Of a stretch of 17,448 nt of DNA, positions 1 to 6,967 are shown piece by piece. Under the pieces are notes generated by a model. That model worked only from the letters and a program-made list of their open reading frames with translations, searched no databases and was not told the DNA's origin. The translations under genes were made by a program, and so were the position numbers. Position 1 is the first letter of the stretch. Each line of letters begins with the position of its first letter. The stretch comes from Desulfobacteraceae bacterium. Its GTDB lineage: Bacteria > Desulfobacterota > Desulfobacteria > Desulfobacterales > Desulfobacteraceae. Where the stretch lies: NCBI GenBank assembly GCA_022712835.1, contig JAFLJU010000297.1, positions 1 to 17,448 of the forward strand, written 5' to 3'.

Positions 1-1
1 T

Positions 2-562
2 ATCGGGTATGAAATTTTATTGAACCCCATCACTCTTGGGCAGGTAACACAAGACGCTTCAGGGGATGGGATTGTTCGTCTGTATATTTATTTTCATGTG
101 ACCGAGCGTCAGCCCAAACCGGTTTTAATAGGGTTTGGAACACCTGAAGATAAGGAGTTCTTTCAATTGTTTATTTCCGTTGCTGCTGTGGGGCCAATGA
201 AGGCAGTAAAGGCCCTGACGAAGCCCGTTGGAGCCGTGGCCCGGGCCATTGAGGACAAAGATGTATCTTTTCTGTCTCAATTGTCCGGAATTGGAAAAAG
301 AACTGCGGAAAAAATTATTGCCACTCTCCATGGAAAAGTGACCGCTTTTCTGAGCCAGGACATGGAAACATCGGATAGTATTAAACCTTTTCTGGATAAA
401 AATCTATCGGAAATATCACAGCAGGTTGAAGAGGTGCTGGTGGATCAGTTAGGGCATTCAACTGCATCGGCCAAACGGATGATAAAAGAGGCCTTTGATC
501 GAAATACATCCATTGACACTGCGGAAAGTTTGTTTGACGAAATATATCAGGAGGTCCGGTAA
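2..562 (+). CDS. ruvA: Holliday junction branch migration protein RuvA (5' end cut by window edge)
   Basis: RuvA binds four-way Holliday junctions as a tetramer and loads the RuvB motor for branch migration. The reading frame is open to the left window edge. The first visible residues (IGYEILL) match the GVGYE segment of the RuvA N-terminal OB-fold, so about 20 N-terminal residues and the true start lie outside. The TTG at position 20 is inside the gene and should not be taken as the start. Visible are the end of the OB domain ([16 protein letters not shown]), helix-hairpin-helix elements (AAVGPMKAV and [11 protein letters not shown]) and a C-terminal helical domain III that in the family contacts RuvB. 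ruvB follows after 2 bp, and the ruvB ribosome binding site (AGGAGG) lies inside the ruvA 3' end. The pairing with ruvB makes the call safe. Confidence 0.95.
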   Translation: MGYEILLNPITLGQVTQDASGDGIVRLYIYFHVTERQPKPVLIGFGTPEDKEFFQLFISVAAVGPMKAVKALTKPVGAVARAIEDKDVSFLSQLSGIGKRTAEKIIATLHGKVTAFLSQDMETSDSIKPFLDKNLSEISQQVEEVLVDQLGHSTASAKRMIKEAFDRNTSIDTAESLFDEIYQEVR

Positions 563-564
563 CC

Positions 565-1632
565 ATGACCAATGACATCCTCGCATTTTCGTCGGACAAA
601 AAAGGGGTGGTGACCTCCAAGGATACCCGGGAAGACCAGCAAACAGAGATCTTATCCCTTCGTCCCACCTGTTTTGATGAGTATGTGGGGCAAAAAGAGG
701 CGGTTGCAACCCTGAAAATAGCGATACAGGCAGCAAAAATGAGAAACGAGTCCCTGGATCATATTTTGTTGCATGGTCCTCCTGGGTTAGGGAAGACAAC
801 TGTTTGTCATATTATTGCCAATGAAATGGGAAAAGAATTGACCATCACCTCCGGGCCAACCTTGGAAAAGGGGGGGGACTTGGTGGGTATCCTGACAAAC
901 ATGGGCGAGGGAGACATCCTTTTTATCGATGAAATTCACAGGATTCCAAAGGTAGTAGAAGAGTTCCTCTATCCTGCAATGGAGGATTTTGCCGTGGATT
1001 TTATTTTTGACAAGGGAATTCATGCCAGAAGTCACAGGTATCGGCTTAAACAGTTTGTTCTGGTGGGTGCCACCACGAGAGTGGGCTTGTTGTCGGCTCC
1101 TTTACGGGACCGTTTCGGTATATTTCGAACCCTTGATTTTTATTCCATTGATGATCTGGTTGTCATCATAAAACGGTCCGGCAAAATTCTGGATACCCCA
1201 ATTTCAGACAGAGCTGCCCTTGAGCTTGCCAGAAGATCCAGGGGGACTCCCCGTATTGCCAATCGTTTGTTGAAACGTGTCCGGGATTATTCCCAGGTAA
1301 AATCAAATGGAAAAGTGACGCAAGCGAGTGTGTGTGCGGCGCTTTCCCTTGAGGGAATCGATGAACTCGGCCTTACCCATCTTGACAGAAATTATCTGAA
1401 AACCATTATAGATTTTTATAAAGGAGGCCCTGTGGGGATTGAGGCCATTTCAGCCACCCTGCAGGAAGAAGCGGATACGCTTGTGGATGTTGTGGAGCCT
1501 TTTTTATTAAAGATCGGCTTAGTTCTTCGCACCTCAAGTGGTAGAAAAGCATCTGACAAAGCCTATCATCATCTTAAAGTAAACCTAAGGACCCGGACAG
1601 ATCTATCCGGGCAGCCCAAGAAGGAAGGGTAA
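565..1632 (+). CDS. ruvB: Holliday junction branch migration helicase RuvB
   Basis: RuvB is the hexameric AAA+ motor that drives Holliday junction branch migration with RuvA. The 355-residue product has Walker [10 protein letters not shown] (71-79), Walker B ILFIDE (118-123), sensor GATTR (168-172), the LRDRFG arginine-finger region (180-185) and a C-terminal winged-helix domain ([13 protein letters not shown] and onward). The ATG start has AGGAGG about 9 bases upstream. Length is normal for the family, with an N-terminal extension of about 25 residues. The strand segment after LYPAMEDF reads [17 protein letters not shown], whereas most RuvB proteins have something close to DIMIGxGPxARSI. This covers the hairpin known to touch RuvA, so it is a divergent copy, but all ATPase motifs are intact. 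It is followed after 10 bp by the cell-shape genes on the same strand. Confidence 0.96.
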   Translation: MTNDILAFSSDKKGVVTSKDTREDQQTEILSLRPTCFDEYVGQKEAVATLKIAIQAAKMRNESLDHILLHGPPGLGKTTVCHIIANEMGKELTITSGPTLEKGGDLVGILTNMGEGDILFIDEIHRIPKVVEEFLYPAMEDFAVDFIFDKGIHARSHRYRLKQFVLVGATTRVGLLSAPLRDRFGIFRTLDFYSIDDLVVIIKRSGKILDTPISDRAALELARRSRGTPRIANRLLKRVRDYSQVKSNGKVTQASVCAALSLEGIDELGLTHLDRNYLKTIIDFYKGGPVGIEAISATLQEEADTLVDVVEPFLLKIGLVLRTSSGRKASDKAYHHLKVNLRTRTDLSGQPKKEG

Positions 1633-1642
1633 CCCCCGATAA

Positions 1643-2950
1643 ATGAAAATGAAACTGTTGAAATTTTTTTTTGCTGTCCTGGTTGTTTGGGGAGGGGGAT
1701 GGTCCCCGGTTCCTGTTATTGGCAATACCTTACCCGATTCCATCATTACCCTGCCGGAAAAGGAAAATGCCATTCTGGTGGAAAAACAAACCCAGATGCT
1801 CTATGTCTATTCTCTGAAAAACAAGGCGCTTCAATTGGTTTTTTCAGCCCCCTGTTCAACCGGAGAGGTGGTTGGGGCCAAGAAAAAGGCAGGAGACAAA
1901 AAAACACCCGAAGGGGTTTATTTCTTGTTCGATGAATATGAAGATCGCTATCTTACCCCGGTATACGGGGAAAAAGCGTTTCCTTCTGATTATCCTAATT
2001 TTTACGATCGGCGTCTTAAAAAAGATGGGTCTGCCATCTGGATACACGGTACGGATAAAGTATTGAAACCCATGGATTCCAATGGGTGTATTGCCCTTGA
2101 AAATGAAAACATTCTTTCTCTTTCCGAATATATTCGTTTAGATTCCACCCCCTTGATCATTGTCGAAAAAATTGTAAAAACAGAGCCTTCTGTCCAGGCA
2201 GATCGGGAAAAGAAAGTCCTAAAAATTTTGACCGATTGGAGCCATTCGATTGAAGCCGGCAGCTATCATGAATATCTTGCCTTTTATTCAGATGAATATG
2301 TACCGGATATCTCCTGGTGGGAGAGTTGGCGCGAGTTAAGGGATAAATCCAATCAAGACAAGGTATCGCTTACGGTTAAAATGACCAATGCCGGTATCTA
2401 TGCACACAAGGATGTTGTGGTGGCATTGTTTGATTTGATTCTTTCTTCTGGAAAAGAAAAAATCCTGATTGGTAAGCGTAAGTTGTTTATGTTGGAAACG
2501 GTCAATGGGTATAAAATTGTTGGCGATACGTTCCAGAAAAAATCAAAGGAGTCTCAAACCATGGATGGTTCCTTGATTGCGGGGGCCCAGAAACTTATCA
2601 AGTATAATCCCAAAGAGGCTTCTGCCAAGGAAACTATTCAAAAATGGCTGGCCGCCTGGTCCTCAAAAAATATGGATGCCTATTCCGGGTTTTATGCCGA
2701 TAATTTTTCTTCTGATGGGCTTGGGAAAAAGGCTTGGGTTAAACGGAAAAATCAAATTTTCAAGAAAAATACATATATTACGGTGACAGGAACGGATTTT
2801 CAAATAACCCAAAAGAAAGATCGCTGTGACATTCGTTTTTTTCAAAATTATGAATCCAGCATTTTTTCAACTAAGGGAACAAAACATCTTAAACTTGTTA
2901 GGAAAGGTGGATTATGGAAGATATTTCGAGAGAACTGGAAAAAGAAATAG
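1643..2950 (+). CDS. Periplasmic L,D-transpeptidase/LD-carboxypeptidase-fold protein, Csd6/Pgp2 type
   Basis: The 435-residue protein begins with a signal peptide (hydrophobic core about residues 5-25), so it acts in the periplasm on peptidoglycan. A YkuD catalytic domain spans about residues 40-175. H135 sits in IWIHGTD and the nucleophile C149 in SNGCIAL, the His...S-x-G-C signature of L,D-transpeptidases. After it come two NTF2-like segments, about 188-297 (DWSHSIEAGSYHEYLAFYS) and 326-431 (KWLAAWSSKNMDAYSGFYA), which resemble each other. In Helicobacter pylori Csd6 and Campylobacter Pgp2 a YkuD domain is joined to one NTF2-like domain, and the enzyme removes the terminal D-Ala of tetrapeptides. 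Whether this copy trims or cross-links is not shown by the sequence. The downstream M99 peptidase and bactofilin genes support a cell-shape role. The ATG follows a purine-rich AAGGAAGGG. The end overlaps the next gene by 37 bp. Confidence 0.88.
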   Translation: MKMKLLKFFFAVLVVWGGGWSPVPVIGNTLPDSIITLPEKENAILVEKQTQMLYVYSLKNKALQLVFSAPCSTGEVVGAKKKAGDKKTPEGVYFLFDEYEDRYLTPVYGEKAFPSDYPNFYDRRLKKDGSAIWIHGTDKVLKPMDSNGCIALENENILSLSEYIRLDSTPLIIVEKIVKTEPSVQADREKKVLKILTDWSHSIEAGSYHEYLAFYSDEYVPDISWWESWRELRDKSNQDKVSLTVKMTNAGIYAHKDVVVALFDLILSSGKEKILIGKRKLFMLETVNGYKIVGDTFQKKSKESQTMDGSLIAGAQKLIKYNPKEASAKETIQKWLAAWSSKNMDAYSGFYADNFSSDGLGKKAWVKRKNQIFKKNTYITVTGTDFQITQKKDRCDIRFFQNYESSIFSTKGTKHLKLVRKGGLWKIFRENWKKK

Positions 2951-3963
2951 CCCAGTCAAAACCGTCTCCATATAAAAAAAACAGAAAAAAAAGTTTTTTG
3001 ATTGTAGATGATTTTGGGGAAATTAAATCGGCGGGACATCTTAAGGTGTTTGTTTACGCTTTTTTAGTGATTGGGACCCTGAGCTTTTTTGCCGCCGGTG
3101 GATTTTATATCCTTTTCAGCCAGAAGGCACTTGAAAACAAGCAGCTTAAGCTTGAATTGACAGAGCTGAAAAAAAAGGCCGATTCCTTGGTTGCGGATAA
3201 TGAAATTTTAATGGCAAGGTTGGTCATCTCCGGGATAAAACCAGGGATTTCAGACCCAGTCACGGCATCTGGTGTACCGTCGGTGAATACGGCAAAAGAA
3301 AAAAAAGCAGGGATAAAGGGAAAAGCTAAGTTAGAAAAGATTTCTTCCACCCTGGCCCTGGATACCAAGGCTAAGAAAGATGCCAAGATTAAGGCTGATA
3401 AGATTAAGGCTGCCAAGATTAAGGCTGCCAAGATTGAGGCTGCCAAGGTTAAAGCTGCCAAGGTTAAAGCTGCCAAGATCAAGGACGCCAAGGTCGATGA
3501 AAAGACGTCTGTATCTGAAAATATTGGGGTAGGAAAAACACAGATATCTCCCCAGAAAGAATCGAAGGGTCAGTCATCGGTTCAGAAAATCGTTGCCATA
3601 GAAAAATTTTCCGTTACCCGGGAGGGGGTTGATGGAGACCTTCTCGTTCGATTTGATATTCGGAATATGTCAGAAAAGCCAGGAGGCATTTCCGGAAGAA
3701 TTTTCACCATATTGAAACCTGCAAACAAACCCCAGGCTAAATGGCTGGTTGTACCAAAGGCACGGTTAAAAAATGGAATTCCCAGCCAGTATAAGAAGGG
3801 GCAATATTTTTCCATTGCGCATTTTAAACCGGTTAAATTCAGGATTGAAAACCAGGAAGGCCCCGAGTTTTATAAAAAAGCAGCCATCTATATATTTAAT
3901 GAAAAGGGGGAGCTGATGTTTGAAAATCTCATAGATATTACCGAGGAAGAATCAGGGTTATGA
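2914..3963 (+). CDS. Unrecognised single-pass membrane protein with Lys/Ala-rich repeat linker and C-terminal globular domain
   Basis: I do not recognise a named family. The 349-residue product has a basic N-terminal stretch (KKNRKK, 22-27) that should stay in the cytoplasm, one membrane helix at about 43-69, and a short predicted coiled coil at about 70-105 (KALENKQLKLELTELKKKA). Then comes a low-complexity cationic linker with eight pentapeptide repeats of the AAKIK type (156-195), and a probable beta-rich globular domain at about 222-349. The positive-inside rule puts the large C-terminal part in the periplasm. It starts inside the preceding Csd6-like gene with GGAAAGGTGG just upstream of the ATG, and its stop overlaps the next start (ATGA). 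It is therefore translationally tied to two peptidoglycan-trimming enzymes and a bactofilin. A role as a membrane link between bactofilin and the periplasmic enzymes, comparable to Csd5 or Csd7 of Helicobacter, is inference. Confidence 0.8.
   Translation: MEDISRELEKEIAQSKPSPYKKNRKKSFLIVDDFGEIKSAGHLKVFVYAFLVIGTLSFFAAGGFYILFSQKALENKQLKLELTELKKKADSLVADNEILMARLVISGIKPGISDPVTASGVPSVNTAKEKKAGIKGKAKLEKISSTLALDTKAKKDAKIKADKIKAAKIKAAKIEAAKVKAAKVKAAKIKDAKVDEKTSVSENIGVGKTQISPQKESKGQSSVQKIVAIEKFSVTREGVDGDLLVRFDIRNMSEKPGGISGRIFTILKPANKPQAKWLVVPKARLKNGIPSQYKKGQYFSIAHFKPVKFRIENQEGPEFYKKAAIYIFNEKGELMFENLIDITEEESGL
3379..3498 (+). repeat. Eight tandem 15-bp units encoding AAKIK-type pentapeptides
   Basis: In frame with the membrane protein gene, eight consecutive 15-base units close to GCTGCCAAGATTAAG encode DAKIK, ADKIK, AAKIK, AAKIE, AAKVK, AAKVK, AAKIK and DAKVD. 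The units differ at a few bases each but keep phase, so the array probably grew by slippage or recombination and may vary in copy number between strains. It encodes a highly charged, probably helical periplasmic spacer. Confidence 0.9.
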
Positions 3964-5474
3964 AATCCATATTCAAGGTCGGGGCTATTTTCTGCTCAGG
4001 GTTTTGTTTGGTCCTGCTGATTACTTCTGTTTCTTGGCCTGGTCAGCGAACCCATACTGTCTTTTTTCCAGGAGAAGAAAATGAGCTGAATATTTACCGG
4101 ATATCAGGGTCTAAGCCGGGTAAAACCCTGTTGATTGTCGGGGGAATTCAAGGAGATGAGCCCGGTGGCTTTTTAGCCGCCGATTTCTATGCGGATTTTT
4201 CCCTAGAGAAGGGAAACCTCATTGTGGTTCCCCGGGCAAATTTTCCATCGATCCTGAAAAACGAAAGACAGATCAACCAGGACATGAATCGAAAATTCAT
4301 GGATGACACTACCGTCAATTATGAAGCAGAGGTGGTGACGGTACTTAAAAAACTCATTTGTGAAAGTGATTGTTTCCTCAACCTTCACGAGGGCTCCGGT
4401 GTATATTCTCCCACCTGGGAGGGGCCCGATAGAAATCCTCAAAAATTCGGGCAATCCATTATTGCAGATGATGCAATTTTAGATTTAGGCGAAACCCTTG
4501 GTGCTGTAAATCTTGAGGCCATGGCCCAACAAGTGATTGATGTCATAAATAAAAAGCTTGAAGATGATGTGTATCATTTTCATTTTAACAATCACCGAAC
4601 CAACCATCCGGATACCATCCATAAGGAACAACGGCAATCGGCCACTTATTATGCAATGAATGTCTGTAAAATTCCGGCATTTGGTATCGAATCGGCTAAG
4701 GCACTTCCCCTGGAACAAAAAGTCAGGCAGCATATCTATGCTATTAACGGTTTCATGGAGATGCTGGACATTTTACCCCAGACCCCGGGAATCGATTTAA
4801 AGAAACCCCAGATGCAGTATATGATCATTTCTGTTAATGATTCAATCCCCGTTGTGGTCGGAATGATGCAGCACCTGGTCATTAACAGAGGGGATACTGT
4901 CCAGGTCCATGACATCGTGGCAAACTACGAACGGGGATTAAGTGTGGATATTCTTGGGGTGGGGAATGAATTTAATGATATGAAAAAAAAATTAATCATT
5001 AATGAGCCCACCAGAATTGAAGCAAAAAAGGATTTTTATGCTTGCGGCAGTGTGTTTTTGGATTTTAAGGAGAAAGGAGTCGATTTAGGATTGGTCAAAG
5101 GCCTTGCACAAAGCCAGGAACTTGTGGTGAGTGAATCAAAAAAGGCTGTTGATATTCAATTTAAACTAAAGATCAATGGAAAAACGATTATTGTGGAAAA
5201 TAGGAGTCATGTAAGTCTTCAATATGGAGATAAACTGATTATAGAAGATATTATTACCGGCGACGTGGATCCTTCTAAATATGTGGTGAATTTTAAAGGT
5301 TTTGTTGGTAATAATAGCATAAATACGGGTGAGGACAGAGGGTATTTAATCGATACCGCAGCTTCGGTTCTTATGCCGAGATATTCTTTGGGCAAAAAAG
5401 GCCAGCACTATTATGTAGTGACCACACTTAATGGAAATGAAGTAGCTAAAATTTATATAGATATTCACTCATAA
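3960..5474 (+). CDS. M99-type peptidoglycan carboxypeptidase, Csd4/Pgp1-like
   Basis: The 504-residue protein starts with a signal peptide (hydrophobic residues about 5-25). An M14-superfamily carboxypeptidase domain follows (about 50-275). The zinc site reads GGIQGDE, placing Q64 and E67 where most M14 enzymes have HxxE, and the third ligand is H143 in LNLHEGSG. A Gln zinc ligand is a known mark of Helicobacter Csd4 (MEROPS M99), a DL-carboxypeptidase that trims muramyl tripeptide to dipeptide. DMNRKF (109-113) fits the substrate-binding region, and E244 in FGIES is the likely catalytic glutamate. Residues about 285-504 are probably beta-sandwich domains, as in Csd4. The ATG overlaps the previous stop (ATGA), implying coupled translation. 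Succinylglutamate desuccinylase/aspartoacylase is the broader family label, but the signal peptide, Gln ligand and neighbours favour a peptidoglycan substrate. Confidence 0.87.
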   Translation: MKSIFKVGAIFCSGFCLVLLITSVSWPGQRTHTVFFPGEENELNIYRISGSKPGKTLLIVGGIQGDEPGGFLAADFYADFSLEKGNLIVVPRANFPSILKNERQINQDMNRKFMDDTTVNYEAEVVTVLKKLICESDCFLNLHEGSGVYSPTWEGPDRNPQKFGQSIIADDAILDLGETLGAVNLEAMAQQVIDVINKKLEDDVYHFHFNNHRTNHPDTIHKEQRQSATYYAMNVCKIPAFGIESAKALPLEQKVRQHIYAINGFMEMLDILPQTPGIDLKKPQMQYMIISVNDSIPVVVGMMQHLVINRGDTVQVHDIVANYERGLSVDILGVGNEFNDMKKKLIINEPTRIEAKKDFYACGSVFLDFKEKGVDLGLVKGLAQSQELVVSESKKAVDIQFKLKINGKTIIVENRSHVSLQYGDKLIIEDIITGDVDPSKYVVNFKGFVGNNSINTGEDRGYLIDTAASVLMPRYSLGKKGQHYYVVTTLNGNEVAKIYIDIHS

Positions 5475-5493
5475 GCATGCGAGGAGACAGACA

Positions 5494-5904
5494 ATGGGGA
5501 AAAAAGAGAGGGAAAACTTATCCATCATTGATAAAGAACTTAAAATTGAAGGATCCATATCCAGCACCGGAAAATTAATTATTAAGGGGCAGGTTACCGG
5601 GACCATAGACGGTGACATTGTCATAATAGCTGAAGACGGACTGGTGAATTCAAGTTTGACAAAGGTATCCAGTCTGACCATCGGTGGGAACTTTAAAGGT
5701 GAGGTTTTGGCCACTAAAGAATTGATCATACTTGCGACGGGTACCTGTGCCGGTAAGGTGGAATGCCAGGACTTGATTGTCGAAAATGGCGGTATCCTGA
5801 ATGCGGATGTATCCTGCAAAACGTCCAGTCGGCTTACCCCCGAAAAAGAGAGCTCATCATTTGTCTCTGGGTTGAAAAGAAAGGAAAAACAAATAGAATT
5901 ATAA
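5494..5904 (+). CDS. Bactofilin (polymer-forming cytoskeletal protein, CcmA family)
   Basis: Bactofilins polymerise without nucleotide into cytoplasmic, often membrane-associated filaments that position cell-wall enzymes. The 136-residue product shows the family pattern: a short polar N-terminus, then about 100 residues of repeated short strands with Gly turns (IEGSISSTGKLIIKGQVTG, LTIGGNFKGEV, IILATGTCAGKV, LIVENGGILNADV) that build a right-handed beta-helix, then a charged disordered tail. It has no membrane segment. A good ribosome site (GAGGAG) lies 8 bases before the ATG, and the gene follows the Csd4-like peptidase by 19 bp. It closes the shape cluster, and no GC-rich terminator follows. 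In Helicobacter pylori the bactofilin CcmA works with Csd proteins, so the context fits a scaffold for local peptidoglycan trimming. Confidence 0.93.
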   Translation: MGKKERENLSIIDKELKIEGSISSTGKLIIKGQVTGTIDGDIVIIAEDGLVNSSLTKVSSLTIGGNFKGEVLATKELIILATGTCAGKVECQDLIVENGGILNADVSCKTSSRLTPEKESSSFVSGLKRKEKQIEL

Positions 5905-5911
5905 ATTCCGC

Positions 5912-5940
5912 TTGACAGACGGACAAAAGTTCTGTAAATA
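5912..5940 (+). promoter_or_regulatory. Probable sigma-70 promoter of rplM-rpsI
   Basis: A perfect -35 box TTGACA (5912-5917) is followed by a 17-base spacer and TAAATA (5935-5940). TGTAAA at 5933 is an alternative -10 with a 15-base spacer. Transcription would start at about 5947, leaving a leader of about 30 nt, too short for an E. coli-like L13 leader hairpin. Confidence 0.55.
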
Positions 5941-5975
5941 TTGCGGATTGTGTTTATGAAGAGGAGCGAGAAATA

Positions 5976-6410
5976 TTGAAAAAGTATACCTATAGTGCTA
6001 AAAGATCAGACAACAAAGAGAATTGGTGTGTAATTGATGCAAAAGATCTGGTTCTTGGAAGGCTTGCCTCCCAAGTAGCTTACCGGATCAGAGGAAAGCA
6101 TAATCCCCTTTTTACTCCCCATGTGGATATGGGTGACTGGGTTGTGGTGATAAATGCAGACAAAGTCCGACTGACCGGTAATAAGCTGGATCAGAAAACA
6201 TACTATCGTCACTCAGGATATATTGGTAGTATAAAAGCGACTACGGCAAAAGAAATGTTCGAAAAAAAGCCAACGGAAGTGCTTAAGAAAGCGGTCCGAG
6301 GGATGCTTCCTAAGAACAAGCTTGGGCGAAAGCTTTGCAAAAAACTATTTATTTATGCAGGAGATCAGCATCCCCATGCTGCTCAGAAGCCGGAACCGAT
6401 TGAAATTTAA
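5976..6410 (+). CDS. rplM: 50S ribosomal protein L13
   Basis: The 144-residue product has the usual L13 length and conserved segments: [16 protein letters not shown], the [18 protein letters not shown] block, [26 protein letters not shown] and [14 protein letters not shown]13 is an early-assembling protein of the large ribosomal subunit. The start is a TTG with GAGGAG about 10 bases upstream; no in-frame ATG or GTG fits. A seven-codon ATG frame (5956-5979) overlaps this start. rpsI follows 82 bp downstream, the standard bacterial pair. Confidence 0.97.
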   Translation: MKKYTYSAKRSDNKENWCVIDAKDLVLGRLASQVAYRIRGKHNPLFTPHVDMGDWVVVINADKVRLTGNKLDQKTYYRHSGYIGSIKATTAKEMFEKKPTEVLKKAVRGMLPKNKLGRKLCKKLFIYAGDQHPHAAQKPEPIEI

Positions 6411-6451
6411 ACCAATTGAACCTAATATTCGTTGGATTGGTTCGTTGGATT
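6410..6451 (+). repeat. Direct and inverted repeats between rplM and rpsI
   Basis: The 11-base word TTCGTTGGATT occurs at 6428-6438 and 6441-6451. AACCAAT (6410-6416) can pair with ATTGGTT (6436-6442), and GAACC (6418-6422) with GGTTC (6439-6443). These two pairings exclude each other. No T-run follows, so this is not a simple terminator. A role in setting rpsI expression is possible but unproven. Confidence 0.4.
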
Positions 6452-6492
6452 TATACAAGAAATATAAGAATTAAAAGGACACGATAATATCA

Positions 6493-6888
6493 ATGGAAAG
6501 TGGAAACGTATTCTACGCGACAGGCAAACGAAAAGGCTCTGTGGCCAAAGTATGGCTGGCGCCTGGTACCGGTAAGGTTGTTGTCAACAATAGAGAGATG
6601 GAAGAGTACTTCAATATCGGTGTTAACCGTAAAGCGATTGCTGCTCCTCTGGTTCTGACTGATACTGGTGATGCCTTTGATATTAAAGTCACCGTGATGG
6701 GTGGTGGGCAAACAGGTCAGGCGGGCGCGATCCGTCATGGCGTGTCAAAAGCACTGGTTCTAATTGATCCAGAGTTGAGAGCTATCCTGAAAAGCGCTGG
6801 TTTCCTAACCAGGGATGCACGGAAGAAAGAACGTAAAAAATACGGGAAAAAGGGCGCAAGAGCAAGCTTCCAGTTCTCAAAAAGATAG
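6493..6888 (+). CDS. rpsI: 30S ribosomal protein S9
   Basis: The 131-residue product matches S9: [16 protein letters not shown] near the N-terminus, [16 protein letters not shown], the [14 protein letters not shown] block and the basic tail ending [13 protein letters not shown], which reaches into the ribosomal P site in the family. The ATG has AAAAGGA upstream with a rather long spacing of about 12 bases. It is co-transcribed with rplM, and a strong terminator follows 29 bp after the stop. Confidence 0.97.
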   Translation: MESGNVFYATGKRKGSVAKVWLAPGTGKVVVNNREMEEYFNIGVNRKAIAAPLVLTDTGDAFDIKVTVMGGGQTGQAGAIRHGVSKALVLIDPELRAILKSAGFLTRDARKKERKKYGKKGARASFQFSKR

Positions 6889-6917
6889 ACTTTTTTTATA
6901 CGTTTTTAAAAATACTG

Positions 6918-6952
6918 AAAGGGGAGAACAAATTTTTTGTTCTCCCCTTTTT
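6918..6952 (+). terminator. Rho-independent terminator of the rplM-rpsI operon
   Basis: AAAGGGGAGAACAAA (6918-6932) and TTTGTTCTCCCCTTT (6936-6950) form a perfect 15-bp inverted repeat around a 3-base TTT loop, with a T-run at 6948-6952. It lies between rpsI and the exonuclease gene and rules out an exonuclease start upstream of it. Confidence 0.92.
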
Positions 6953-6967
6953 GGGGTTGTGAAGACT

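Noticed and set aside
3105..3491. Minus-strand frame rich in Ala and Leu opposite the repeat region
   Set aside because: It is the mirror of the Lys/Ala repeat in the plus-strand gene, with no ribosome site or recognisable domain.
5897..5909. GAATT/AATTC repeat after the bactofilin gene as a terminator
   Set aside because: A 5-bp AT-only stem without a T-run is too weak.
6815..6967. Upstream extension of the exonuclease reading frame overlapping rpsI
   Set aside because: It runs out of frame through rpsI and through the terminator hairpin; ExoI similarity starts at the ATG at 6968.
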